A DNA stretch of 64,000 bases from Ephemerocybe angulata (lineage: Eukaryota > Basidiomycota > Agaricomycetes > Agaricales > Psathyrellaceae): assembly GCA_013368325.1 (NCBI GenBank), contig JAACJK010000226.1, positions 186,001 through 250,000 on the forward strand, in the 5' to 3' direction. This document shows positions 22,351 to 33,377 of the stretch, piece by piece. A program made the translations under genes and the position numbers. The notes under the pieces are model-generated. The model worked only from the letters and a program-made list of their open reading frames with translations, made no database searches and had not been told where the DNA came from. How positions within the stretch are numbered: the first letter of the stretch is position 1; each line of letters begins with the position of its first letter.

Positions 22351-24624
22351 TTAGTCGTAATCAGAGTATCCTCCCCCATAGTCGTCGTAGCCTCCATCAT
22401 CGTAATCGTAGTCACCAGCGCCGTCTGAGCCATAGCCTCCGTCATCGTAGTCTCCGCCGCCATAGTCTGAGTCGCCGGCGTAGTCGTCGAACACAGGGTC
22501 CATGTCCTCCGCGATCTCTTCTTCCACGTACACCACTTCATCCTCAGGAATGCCCTCGTCGAAGATAGATTGGAGTACATCCTCAGCGATTCCAGGGTCT
22601 TCAAATACGGAGTAGTCGGCTTCGACCGTCAGATGCTCCTCTTCGTCCACGACCTCGACTTCTTCATGCCCAGAATGGCCGCCATCATCGCCGTATTCTT
22701 CGGGATCACCACCATACTCCGGCTCGTTTTGAATATCGCCAGACTCGCTTTCATGGTCATCCTCATAGGCACGCTCCAGTAACTCTTCGGCGATTCCGCT
22801 CTCCTCGTAGTGGACGTCGTAGTCAGCTTCGCCCTCGTCCTCATCACCTTCGACAATCTCAAGATAACCTGTCCCTACAGCCGCCCCCTCTTCGTGAATG
22901 TCGCCTGGATATTCCTCGCCATCGCTATGAGACAAGGCGTCATGATCGTCGTAGTCCTGGTAGTCGTCTACATCTGCTAGTGTAGCAAGTTAAGCTCTCG
23001 AGCAATCCGTTAAGTAATTGCAACTCGCACCTTCAACATCAGAATCGCTGCCCTCTGGCCCATACGTGTCATGGTACTGTCCGAAATAGCTCTGATGTGC
23101 GGCTGTTGACCCCCGAGTCCAATAGTTTGGGTAATCTGCCTCATCTGAGCTATCGGAGTCGTAATAGACTGGTACGAAAGGGATCGGCACAATGGGCTCT
23201 TTCCACTGGCTGGAACGATCTCTGTACTCAACAGCCTCATAGTCGATCTCCCCCCAATACTGGCGGTTTAAGAGAGGCTCGATAGGAATTGACGTGATAC
23301 CGTTCAAACCATATTTCGAGGCCGCTGCCTCGTTCTCCAGTCGAACGACGCCAGGAGCCAGGGTAGGGTGTCGAAGATAACCTCCCGAAGCTTCGAATGC
23401 CGCCGTAACAGCGCCATAGAGCAGACCTTGTGGCAAGTAGATGTTCGCCTCAAGGAATTCATCCAGGAAGGTGTAACCATCTGCGGATCCCCAGAAGCCC
23501 TGGAGAAGAAGGTGAAGATGAATTTTTCTAGGAAGGCGTCGAATCATGGAATATGACTCGGGGTGCGCCATCGTCCCGTTGAGAAATAGGCGAAGTCTTG
23601 GCCGTTCTGGAGGTGCATGGTTGGCAAGAGTGTTGATAAATGGCAAGACATGAGTGAGGTCGGGCTTTTCGATATTGAATATTTCGAGGTACTCCAGATT
23701 CTCCGCGACGAAACTTCGGAAAATGCAAGGGCAACCCAAGCGGCATGATTCCAGATGGGTCTGTTCCTGGATCCAGTGGGTTGTCGAAGGGGTGATGGAT
23801 TTTGATGCCAATGCAAGGCGCTTGAGGTGGGGAGTATGGACGGGTTCGAATATATCTTGGGTTCCTTCCTCGGTGACAGCTTGCAATTGTAGGGACTCCC
23901 CGATCACCAGCGACTCCAAGAATGGAAAGGATCTGAGAATCCTCTGGAATGTCTTAATACTGAGCCCCGGAACTCTGTTGCGAAGCTCTAATGTCGTGAG
24001 CGCCTCTTGACCTGGAATACACGACGAACAGAAGTTTATGAGATGGATAGTAGCCAACGAAGGAGGAAGGTTGAGAAATGGTGGGTGTATGTCGTGTTGG
24101 GCGTCCAAAATGTCTTCATCGGCATGGATGTGGAGTAATTGCAGTAATGGAAGAGTCCGTCCTTGGACGACCGTTCGTAACAGTCTCGAGACAGTCTCGT
24201 CGCCAGAGGCACCATTCAAGCGAATGTGCAGGGATTTAATCCGATCCAGATCCGCCTCAGATACGGTAAGCATCTTTTGGCGAAGGAAGTCCACCAGTAT
24301 TTCCGAGGTATTTGTCCTTCTTCCAATGGTCGGAGGAGAGCGGATCGTCAAGTCGAAGGGGACGGGGTGTGACCTCGCCAAAAACGAGAAGTAGAGCTCC
24401 GACACTCCATGTATCTGCACATCCGCCCAGAGAAAAGGGTCGCCTAGAGCCAGATTCCTCCACTCTCTACAGGTGTGCGAGAGGAGAACTGGCCGTTGGC
24501 GGCGCTTGAGATCATCGATCCCTCCTCGTATACCTTTCGTATCCAAAGAGACGAAGGTGTGGAACACTTTCTGGAGTACCTCTGTCGGTACGCGGTCCAG
24601 TACTGACACAGGGTCGGACGACAT
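22351..24624 (-). CDS. F-box protein with acidic Gly/Tyr/Asp tail, 738 aa
   Basis: Exons 24624-23031 and 22973-22351; the 57-nt intron (phase 1) joins two frames that otherwise end separately. Residues 8-60 form an F-box (L-D-R-V-P-T-E-V-L-Q..V-L-L-S-H-T-C-R-E-W-R-N-L-A), which would bind Skp1 in an SCF ubiquitin ligase. A leucine-rich-repeat-like middle follows, as in many agaricomycete F-box proteins. From about residue 500 the chain turns acidic. The second exon is almost only D, E, G and Y, ending in repeats of D-Y-D-D-G-G-Y. The substrate is unknown. Without the intron the protein would stop at 544 residues; retained-intron and spliced forms would differ by the acidic tail. Confidence 0.8.
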
Positions 24625-24897
24625 TGTTGTGAAAGGTGATCGTGGTGGTAGAGGTCAGGTCAGAGTTCAGGAAACTAAATTGACGCGTCGTTTGCGCGTC
24701 GTCCCACGATCACCATCAGCACGACGTCAGCTGGGCAAGAAGTCAAAGCAAAACGATCAACTCGGAACTTGGCCATGTAAAGAGCATGCTATGGGTTTGT
24801 GGAGGTACAAATCCACTACATGCAGGTACGATGCATCTTCTCTACGACATTAGGAAATATAGTGAGCACCAGGTCAAACCGACGTTGTTTCTTTCGC

Positions 24898-25726
24898 TCA
24901 AGCCGTTGCGGTAATTCCATCCTTAACCGCTTGCCAGGATGGCCTTTCTGTCAGTTCTTTCAACCACCTGGGATAAGATAAGTACATTGCACTTCCATTC
25001 CTATAGTTGCAGATTTAAATAAAACGAACCTTGCGACATTTGGCCGATCCAGTAAAGCGTTGCTTCCAGCAATGGGAAGCAAGACGGCAGGTGGGACGTG
25101 GAAAAGGTCGGCGAGGGTAATTTCGTCGCCGGCCAAGTATCTCTGCGTAGCCAGGATGTTGTCATATACATCCAAGGTCTTCTCGAGGCTAGCAATTAGA
25201 GCCGCAAATTTCTCGGGGTCAGGGGTAAGGCCCTTGTATCTTTTAGGCAAGTAAGGGGTTTGTAAGGGGTCCGTAAGGCCGGGGAGGATGGATTGTGCTC
25301 ACGTTTTGACGATGTTTTCGAAGATTGCATTGCTGATGTAGACGTCATAGTTTGCCAGTTCTACAGAAGCGGCTTGCTCAAAATGACCTTTGGCCTTGAG
25401 ATCGGTGGGGATGAGCGCGGGGCCTTGGTCCGCGAATTTCTCGGCGATGTATCGTGCAATGGCACGGCTCTCGTAGATGATGTAGCCATCGTCATCCTAG
25501 TAGACTACAATGAGCATACAAAGAGATAATATCTCCCAGAAGAGCGTAGACTTACAAGATACGGTATCTTTCCAAAAGGCTGCTTTTCCAGGTGCGCTGG
25601 CTTGAGATGTTCGCCTTTGGGCAGATCAACCTCGATGAACTTGAATGGAACTTGCTTCTCTTGGAGGACAATGGCAACTCGCTTCGTGCAGGTAGAGAAA
25701 CTATGTCCGTGGAGAGTGATAGTCAT
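24898..25726 (-). CDS. Glutathione S-transferase, 214 aa
   Basis: Exons 25726-25556, 25496-25303, 25239-25030 and 24967-24898; frame exact over three introns. The N-terminal thioredoxin-like half begins M-T-I-T-L-H-G and has the cis-Pro region K-I-P-Y-L and E-S-R-A-I-A-R-Y-I (glutathione binding). The C-terminal helical half has L-E-K-T-L-D-V-Y-D, Y-L-A-G-D-E-I-T-L-A-D-L-F-H and N-V-A-R-W. These are features of phi-like fungal cytosolic GSTs, which conjugate glutathione to electrophiles. Normal length for the family. The start is fixed by the fold: no further upstream exon is needed. Confidence 0.93.
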
Positions 25727-26093
25727 GGTAGCTTCGCTGAGGTAGCAGTAAAGTGAGCAGTGGAAGAAGAAGAGAATGAATATGAATTCACGTGTGGTTC
25801 TCGCCCAGTCATTTTATACCACCACTCGTCGGCTTCGGTTACAGTATACTTGCTGGTAGATGTCCATTCGCTCATATGACCACTCCTCTTGGCACTTTTT
25901 TATACGACCTTGTGAAGCCTTGTGACAACGGTTCATGCAGCCCGGAAAACTGCGGAAAACTGGAAAGCTCTTGGTAATACGGGTACAGGTACAGCAAATA
26001 CGGAGTACAGTTAGGTGTGCTACCCAGCCCAGTCCCTAGACGGCTCCGAGAAATGGATGTGGCCTCGTTCCAACGGGAAGAACAGAATTAATT

Positions 26094-26630
26094 TTAACGA
26101 CGTGCTTGTGGCTTTGGGTATCCCAAAAGGCTCTGCTCTTCCAATTCGATTTCTCGTGACTCTTGGGTGAGTTCACAGGGCGCACACCATAAGGCAGTGC
26201 AACAATCTCCGCACCCACCGCCTTTGATGTTGTACCTCCTCCGCACCGAACCACGGTTGATCATCTGGAAGATGAAACCAAGGCCACAGGGCGCGAGTAT
26301 AGCGTGGAGACAGCAGTCTCCCGAGCAGCAGCCCGGCTCCGCGAGGACTTCGCCCTGGGTTTCGAGGTGGTTGTGCCGGGCCTTGACCTTGCCGTAAACG
26401 ATACAAGGGCAGCAGAGCGCTGCGAGGCAGGTGCCGGGCACGTCGCAGCAGCTGCAGAGCCCGTGACTCCATTCACGCGTTCCTTCCTCTGAGACAGGGA
26501 GTTCCATGAAGTTCCTGTTTCCGCCATTTCGGATGGACATAGGCGCTTGACGTCCGTAAGAGGCAGACGTGGGCGGTTGCTGAGCTCGGTGGGCAGACAT
26601 GGGCGGTTGTTGATTTCGGTAAGAAGACAT
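26094..26630 (-). CDS. PLAC8 family cysteine-rich protein, 178 aa
   Basis: Single exon. After a Gln/Pro/Tyr-rich N-terminus (repeats of Q-Q-P-P-x-S-A) comes the PLAC8 core: W-S-H-G-L-C-S-C-C, C-C-P-C-I-V-Y-G, a Cys-rich middle, a hydrophobic patch (L-H-A-I-L-A-P-C-G-L-G-F-I-F-Q) and W-C-A-P-C-E-L-T-Q-E-S-R-E-I. Relatives include plant cadmium-resistance and fruit-weight proteins and animal PLAC8; they are membrane-linked, with roles in metal handling or size control. Function in this fungus is unknown. A close paralogue lies about 0.6 kb upstream on the same strand. Confidence 0.88.
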   Translation of the reverse strand: MSSYRNQQPPMSAHRAQQPPTSASYGRQAPMSIRNGGNRNFMELPVSEEGTREWSHGLCSCCDVPGTCLAALCCPCIVYGKVKARHNHLETQGEVLAEPGCCSGDCCLHAILAPCGLGFIFQMINRGSVRRRYNIKGGGCGDCCTALWCAPCELTQESREIELEEQSLLGYPKPQARR

Positions 26631-27274
26631 TTGGGAGTCGTAAGAGGTGATTGATGGGATAGGACCAGCCTAATTCTGCCACAGAGAGCGTGAGCTCAGT
26701 CCAAGAAACTCGAGTCGAGGACGGGCTCACCTTTGTGCAGTATGCGGAGTTGGGTTGGGACGCACCAGGCGATCTGTAGGCAACGTGCGGGTACCAGAGG
26801 GCTTATATATCATGGCGCCGAGACCGCCGAGGCCCCACAGCCTACTACAAGTGTGCACCATCATACCCGGGCGACGAATATTAATAGAAGTCAATCCACA
26901 CAATGTAACCACTGAGTATGATGAGCATCGCAATGGTACCTGTTATACATCTGCTGACCAACAAGAAGGGCGCTGCGGTCACTAAGTTCTTGCTTCTGCA
27001 GGCCACTTACCAAGGAAAGGCAGTGGATCGGCGCTGGACGCCAAGTTTGGCCTCCTCGGGCAGGAAACCAGGTTACAACCAGGTTAGAATGAAACAGAGC
27101 GCTCTCTCGTAGCCCCATATTATCATTACCGGCAGATATAAATATGCGCGACAAAGTACAGAAAAGGCTTCTTGATGGCGGGACCCAGTGATCTTTTGTA
27201 ACGCTGCAGTGACCATGGGCGCGTAAGTTAAGCGCTGGGGCGATACCAAACAAAGGATATGCACTCACCTGACA

Positions 27275-27781
27275 TCAATGCCTTGGATGTCCCATCAAGC
27301 TCTGTTCCTCCAACTCGACCTCCATCGACTCCTGGGTAAGCTCGCAGGACGTACACCAGCAGGCCGTGCAACAATCATTGCACCCATTGCCACTGATGTT
27401 ATACCGTTTGCGGAGGGAGGTACGCTGGATCATCTGGAAGATACACCCAAGACCAAAGACGGTAGCAAGTCCATGCAGCGCACAGTCCCCAGAGCAGTAA
27501 GACTGATTGGGAAGGGCAGTACCGTGGTTCTCGAGGTGATCTTTCCGGGTTTTGACATCTCCATAGACCATGCAGGGAAGGCAGCAGGCGAGGAGGCAGG
27601 TCCCAGGCGCTTCGCAGCAGCCGCAGAGACCGTTGCTCCATGAGCGGCCGTTCTTCTTGACAGGGAGGTTCTTCGCATTCCTATTTCTACCTTCCGGGCG
27701 GAGGCTCATGGGTGCCTGGGGTATGTACGGTTGGGGCATGGAAGGGGTGCGCATGCCTTGGGGTCTGTATGGTCGCGACAT
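27275..27781 (-). CDS. PLAC8 family cysteine-rich protein, 168 aa (paralogue)
   Basis: Single exon with the same plan as the gene at 26094-26630: Pro/Arg/Tyr-rich N-terminus, W-S-N-G-L-C-G-C-C, C-C-L-P-C-M-V-Y-G, hydrophobic patch, W-C-T-S-C-E-L-T-Q-E-S-M-E-V-E-L-E-E. The C-terminal core is strongly similar to its neighbour, while the N-terminal repeats have diverged, so the pair arose by tandem duplication. The usual C-A-P-C near the end is C-T-S-C here. Confidence 0.88.
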   Translation of the reverse strand: MSRPYRPQGMRTPSMPQPYIPQAPMSLRPEGRNRNAKNLPVKKNGRSWSNGLCGCCEAPGTCLLACCLPCMVYGDVKTRKDHLENHGTALPNQSYCSGDCALHGLATVFGLGCIFQMIQRTSLRKRYNISGNGCNDCCTACWCTSCELTQESMEVELEEQSLMGHPRH

Positions 27782-28776
27782 GTTTGGTGATGATAGGGAG
27801 GAAAGGTGGGGCTGTTGAGGATACTTAGGGTAGGACGAGGACCAGCCTGTGTCTGTCTATTGGTTTGAAAAGAGTTAGAAATGGTAGTCTTGACCTCCAG
27901 TCGTGTCCCAGTACTCACTGTTTATTGGGTGAGATGCGCCTGGCAGTCTGGGGAGAATAGATTGCTGGATCTATTCTTTATATAGGGAACCAAGCGACGG
28001 AGATTTGACATCCCCTGTAAACTGACGGCGTGCCCGGAGAGGTGAGCGGCGGGGGTTCAGGCGAAAACTCCCCTCCGTTTGGTGAAATGATCGCGAAATG
28101 GACACCACCATCACGCTTCGCGCGAGCGTTTACTGCGGAGGTTGCAAAGTTCCTGCACGTTGAGGATTCTCAGCACTGAGTCTGAAGGTCAGGCTATTAA
28201 AAACGTAAGATGATAGGTGATAGACAACACTGACGGATCGATGATCTTGGTCAGAACCATGTTTCTTGGAGGGGGATCAAGGAGACTAGTACTGATGCAA
28301 GGTTACATCCCGGAAGCTGCACTACCGGTGAGCTGTACCGTGTACATCTGTAGGAAATGAACGGCATCTTCATGTCTTTGTTACGGTCCTAGGATTGAAG
28401 TGTCCTGAGAAAGGGTTAGGAAAATCACTATAGGGTCCCGGCCGACACCTCGACTCGGATATCGAAGTTCCGTCGCTGTACAGCATCGGCCGCCACTATA
28501 ACGCCCTCAAGCACACACATGGGACACATAAGTACTTTGTTCTGCCCCTTGGCACAAGTGTGCTGCACATAATGATAAAAGCGCAAGCTCTCACCAGGTA
28601 CCGTTATATCAACATTTGGTTTGCGCTGAACAGCGAGGGCTCGACGTCCGACACTCACAGGCTTCCAGCACGTATCCTTTGGAGTCACAGCTGGAATTAG
28701 TAAAAGGATCGTTATGTGCCAACATACAATATTGGGAAGACAACACGGAGGTATGTTCGGAAAGGTGAAGCCATGA
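27782..28776. other. Intergenic, upstream of PLAC8 paralogue and downstream of the 28777 gene
   Basis: Contains a probable TATA element for the PLAC8 gene (TTTATATAG near 27976, minus-strand reading) and no supported coding frame. The minus-strand frame at 28428-28934 mostly overlaps the last exon of the neighbouring gene in another register. Confidence 0.4.
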
Positions 28777-29574
28777 TTAGTCCAATTCGTCAAGGTCCCA
28801 GTCCCACTCTCGTTCCTCGTACTCGAGATCATCGAAAGGGTCCCGATTCCAAAGGCTCGTAGAGTCGTCGTAATCTTCTCTGGGCAAGACGTCCCTGGCA
28901 ACGTTTTTGGGGAGCATCGCGTCGCGATACTCAAGCCTGCATCACGAAGCCAGTCAGAAATCCAACCATCTATCAGCCAGTGGGGTGGACGTACAGGGCT
29001 TGGCCGAACCAGGATGTTGACCGTATGCCAACTGGATCGAGTTCCTCCACGTCAAACCGAGGAAGGAACTCCAGTTCGTCCTTGCCGTCGCTTTGCCCGA
29101 CAATTGTTTTGGCTCTGAGTAGGACGTAGAATACATCAGCTACGTTTCACCTAGAAATAGGTGCGCCGGACAATACTTACTTGCGAACCATGTGCCTCCA
29201 GTAGCCACGAACGCACCGCTTCACGAAGCTCCCGACGCTTTCGAAGAAATTGACGAAGTGGTCGGGGTGACGAGCGTAGATGTCGGCCAGGTCTCGACTG
29301 TGGATACTGGAGAGGTCCGTGTCCAAGTGCCGACCAAAGAGCTCCTCTATCTCGTCTCGGGTGATGAACGAGTCGTAATGCTCGATATCCCGGGAGTAGA
29401 GGTGGTCGTCGACGAGGTCCCGGCTGCGCTTTGCGATGAGAGAATGGTCTTGTACAGGTAAGTAATCAGAACATACACTGTGAAGCGAGGCTTTGCGCAA
29501 ACGACGCTCAGGTTGGCAGACGCCAGCAGAGCAGCGAAGAACAAGATAGAGGTAGGAGGGTTGAATTGAACCAT
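28777..29574 (-). CDS. Secreted ARE/RD-motif protein, 206 aa (family member 2)
   Basis: Exons 29574-29477, 29423-29181, 29114-28995 and 28936-28777; three introns, all phase 2, frame exact. The signal peptide (about 1-27, ending V-V-C-A) leads to a phase-2 intron, and exon 2 opens with R-D, as in the genes at 15030 and 35573. Motifs S-R-D-I, T-R-D-E, S-R-D-L, Y-A-R-H recur through exon 2. A cationic aromatic segment follows (S-V-G-S-F-V-K-R-C-V-R-G-Y-W) just before intron 2. The last exon holds Y-R-D, A-R-D, P-R-E-D, E-E-R-E and ends L-D-E-L-D. The repeats are more diverged than in the other members. Unknown function; exported by inference. Confidence 0.8.
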
Positions 29575-29702
29575 ATTGATTGACTTGAATGTGTTCTTTC
29601 CGGGTTTCCTAGAGAGTGTGTCCTGTATACCGTTCAACGGTTGCGATCAACGCAGGGGGAGGGATGAAGCCAGCTTGTAGTGACATGCGGCATCGCCCTG
29701 CT

Positions 29703-29709
29703 TTATATA
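29703..29709 (-). promoter_or_regulatory. TATA box of the secreted gene at 28777-29574
   Basis: TATATAA on the minus strand about 130 nt upstream of the start codon, the same spacing as in the other family members. Confidence 0.6.
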
Positions 29710-29749
29710 GCGTCGGGAAGCCGGGCCCCGCAGCCCCGCATTGAGCGCA

Positions 29750-30158
29750 CAACTTTCGGATCATATCTTGATGGGCGGCATATCCCCGCCGCAAGCGCCC
29801 ATGGGATTCCAAGTTGGGGCATGGCGAGGTATCCGTTCCAAAGCCCTCCGGAAAACTGACTGTAAGTAATCTGGCGACTATTTGATATACAACGCCCCTC
29901 TGACACTGCTGTTAGTTCGAACTGCCATTGTTCGACGGGAAAATTGTGAGTGATGGTTGGGACTTCGGGCGCCAACCGAATCTCTGCTACTTACCAGCTG
30001 TCCGTCTTGACAATGACAGCGCAAGTCACCGTAGCACGAGGCGAAGGGGAATGCCGTCGTGCTGCCAGCTGGCGATGCGATGAGGGGCGTTGAGGGGACC
30101 CGGGTGGAAGGTGTGGGGGCGATTGGTGCCGGATTGGTGAACATTGCCGCAGGTAGGT
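29750..30158 (-). other. Weak coding-like stretch, unassigned
   Basis: On the minus strand a Pro/Thr/Ala-rich frame with a cysteine cluster (C-Y-G-D-L-R-C-H-C) runs up to a good donor (GTAAGT near 29994), with a possible acceptor near 29928. No start or signal peptide could be fixed and the upstream side is interrupted by the inverted-repeat element at 30159-30399. It could be a remnant of a small secreted protein gene. Confidence 0.3.
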
Positions 30159-30399
30159 CAGGCTCCTAAACCAGCCGCTCGTATCGAGCCTTTGTGGATC
30201 TGAGGGACCATGAGGACAATGTTTGGCTTATGTGGCTGTGTATGTACAAACAAAACTTTGCGAAGCAAAGGCTCGATAGCTTCGCTTCGCGAAAGTATTA
30301 TTTGCCCCGAACAAATATTTACATCAAATGTCTGGACCAAACACTCTCCTCCTCCTCAGATCCAAGAAGCTCGATACGAGCGGCTGGTTTAGGAGCCTG
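30159..30399. mobile_element. 241-bp inverted-repeat element (MITE) with 9-bp target duplication
   Basis: The ends are perfect 31-bp inverted repeats (30159-30189 and 30369-30399, beginning CAGGCTCCTAAACC). They are partly extended for another 15-18 bp. The element is flanked on both sides by CAGGTAGGT (30150-30158 and 30400-30408). It has no coding capacity. Inside is a second hairpin (about 30254-30296). Size, inverted repeats and direct flanks define a non-autonomous DNA transposon. Nine bases suggest a Mutator-type duplication, but a hAT 8-bp duplication with one chance match cannot be excluded. The perfect flanks point to recent insertion. Confidence 0.88.
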
Positions 30400-30408
30400 C
30401 AGGTAGGT

Positions 30409-31339
30409 TTGCAATTCTGGACTATGCTGTTAGCGTAGAGCCAGGGGGTGGTGCGCAGGATGAGGCCTTGAGGAGACGCGGTTCTGACCCGGCCTGACTG
30501 AGTTTTAATACTTTTACTTTGATCTCCTATGCACGCGGGGCGAGCGCTTGTTGTCCCTATGGGCGCCTGATCTACGCTCCCAACTAATACCAACATGGCG
30601 CCTTGTGTCCAGTCATATTGTTTCACTGGAGCGCTGATATTTCAAACCATTATTCACAAGGATATCGTCGACCCAGAGTTAGGCACGCGGTAGTGTTATG
30701 TCACTGATGTACCATTTTGTCGCCCAGCCGGGTCAAGAAGCGCCGCCAGGGTGGTCGATTCTGCCAGCATCTCAGCTCGGACTTCAATGATAAACGCCAC
30801 ACCTTGCTGGAGCTCTGCCTTGATTGCAGTCGTCCCTTGGCTATTTCTCACAGGTGATCAAGCGGGATGTGGTAGCCGTAGGCCATCGCGGCCCCTCCCT
30901 CAGCCATGACATTTGGTTTCTGTGGAGTTCAGGTTTGTCCAGCAACTTATGGGCACATAAAGGGTAGCAGCTGGCAGCTCTGGAGTGGATGCTGGGATTG
31001 AGCTCGCATGATCCTATCCATGCGCTTGAAAACCAGGACTGCCCATACGCCATCACACTTTTTCAGGAGTGGCGCCAACCCTCGCTGATATAATTATCAT
31101 TGGACACCAATAGGCGTCGCCCGGGATCTTGGGTTGCCGTGTATGATTACCGTTGCAAGGGTCGGTCCGACTGCATGCCTCGAGAATGTTTATAAACCAC
31201 CGACAAAATATCATGACGACGGAATTGGGCCCCAGTCACTATAAGTTCTCCAAATCTGCGTGAAGGCGTAGTCTACCAATAACAGGATCTCCTGCCCTCA
31301 AGATTAAGTTTTGGTCACCACGCTCTTACCAACTTCGGA
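30409..31339. other. Intergenic, nothing recognisable
   Basis: No supported coding frame, RNA or repeat seen. Confidence 0.4.
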
Positions 31340-32988
31340 ATGGACTCAAAGCCTCAAACTTTTCTCCCCGTTCCCCCGATACCCTAGTGAGCCCATTCGT
31401 ACCCCCTGGATTACGGAGTTTTTGACAAGTATCCTTAGTTGTGGACCTGTGGTCGGTCGCCTCTCAATGGAAACTTCCTTTCATTCTGGATGTGTGTATT
31501 GACAGCAATTGTAGCTCATCGGGGCGCTAATGGCATGGCTTTGCATGGGTATACTACTCACCCAGCTTGGTAAGTCCAACCTTCGTTCTTTTACTCTTAC
31601 TTCTGAGAGCTTCGAGCTTGTATTGACTTTCTTTCCAGTGGCCTACACAAGAGGGACTGGTCGAACGGACCGAATTTATCTCAAGCTACTAGGTACAGTG
31701 ATCATTTTACTTCACAGTCGAAAAAAGCCATTCAGGCCTGATGTCGTATTATTAGTTGCTGCCGTTGCAATCTGCCAGATGCTCCACCTGAGTTTCATTA
31801 CCCAGTACGCTTGGTATGTTCTGGTTATGGGATTTATTCACCCGACGAATATCATCAATACGCCCGCTACGGTATCTGCTACGCCAGCCTTGAATGGCTT
31901 AGGTACGTAGTTTCCCGGGCCAGGTATCATGCTGGAGCTAAGACGTCGACCTTTTTTTGACAGTCTTTTTGCTCGTGCAGCTGTCCTTCGCTTGGTAATA
32001 TACACTTTCCCTGTGTAAAACCGGAACATGGTATAACCTGTACCAGGAGAATCTTCGCAGTATCAGGAAAGGACAAAACAATAGCACCTCTGTCGCTCTT
32101 GATCATCGGTGTAAGCTGGCTTTCGGGATTGTCTGCTTCCACTCCAAGCTCACTTCCGCGTCGCTCAACTAGCTCAGCCTTACTCAATGGGGCATCTCCA
32201 TCGCCCTTGCGATTGGCGTAAGTCCCACAGCTCCATGAATCGAATTCGCCCATGAGAATCCGCGTTTTCCTCTAGTTCAACGCACTGCGTGACAACACTC
32301 GCAATTATCGGTTGATACTGAAGTCCCGGATGATTGCCCACTTGATCACCAATATGGTGACAGATACGGTTATCACGCTGTCCATGGTTCTCACTGTGCG
32401 TGCTTATTTCTCAACTGTACCCATTCGATTGCAGCAGCTCATATCAGCCCAAAAGCTATATCGATTCAAACGGAGAACGCCAGTTGCTCCAACTCGTGAT
32501 CTACTCACCACACTCATCATGAACACCGTTGAGAATGGTCTGATTATCACTTTATTTGCTGGTGGTAACCTCTTGGTCTCTCTCTTACCAACTGGGGGAC
32601 CTTTCGGCATCGCTTTGTGCGTCCTTTCAACATCCGCGTTTTAGATGGCGACTAATCAAAAGTTTACTCATACAGTCAATATATCACTGGGGGAATGTAC
32701 GTTTCCTTAACCTTCCATTGTCTCATGGCGAGGGGACTGGAAAGCGGAGTTATATTATGCTTATGCCCACTCCTTAGATATTCTGTTGTCTTAATGGCCA
32801 CGCTCAACGGTAGGGAGGCTCACCGGAAGCCCCGAGTCAGCGAAGTCAGCTTGAGCTTGGCCGAATTTGCGACAAGCCCTCCCACCGCAGGTCGAATTCC
32901 AGGCCGAGTTCGCGCCGACCAAGACATTGATGACGGGGACATGGCCAAATCGACACTTACATTAGGTGCAAACAGCTCAGAACTCTAG
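31340..32988 (+). CDS. DUF6534-type multi-pass membrane protein, multi-exon
   Basis: A chain of hydrophobic exons matches the layout of the agaricomycete DUF6534 family (about seven transmembrane segments, unknown function). Start M-D-S-K near 31340 with a P-V-P-P-I-P motif; then L-I-G-A-L-M-A-W-L-C-M-G-I-L-L-T-Q (31514-31564); I-Y-L-K-L-L; V-V-L-L-V-A-A-V-A-I-C near 31740; a segment near 31980; L-K-S-R-M-I-A-H-L-I-T-N-M-V-T-D-T (32312-32400), the most conserved block; R-D-L-L-T-T-L-I-M-N-T-V-E-N-G-L near 32500; and M-A-T-L-N-G-R-E (about 32794), matching the family's S-L-N-x-R. Several donors and acceptors (31565, 31640, 32020, 32276, 32400, 32690, 32781) are good, but one 5' micro-exon (about 31437-31452) is uncertain, so exact exon borders are provisional. 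Confidence 0.6.
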
Positions 32989-33377
32989 AGTAGCTGACAT
33001 AAGGGGTGTAACAGTAGCGTATCCTTGTACATATTGATTTAAAGAGGGTGGCTGGGAGCTGGGAGCTGAGATCACAAACCGCATTCTGTACATGAAAGGT
33101 CACCGACAAGATCCATCGTGTCAGAGAGTCGCTTTGTGAATAGATAGATACACCTAGCTAATCATAGCGAACTCTGGAATGCACGCGGACAGATATTCAG
33201 GACAGGTGAGTTGAAGTCTAGCCGCAATTCTCAGGCTTAAACTTAAAGCCCCTATTCTCTCATTCCCCATTTGGGTTGATAAGTCAGTCACGTGTATTTC
33301 CCCACAGAATGGGCCACAGCAGGCTGCGCGATGCTTAACCTCAAACTACGACCTTCTACACCTTTCATGTTATCCTA

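Noticed and set aside
29750..30600. CFEM or hydrophobin gene interrupted by the MITE
   Set aside because: A C-x4-D-L-x-C-x-C-like cluster is present, but the full cysteine spacing of either family could not be made with any splice model.
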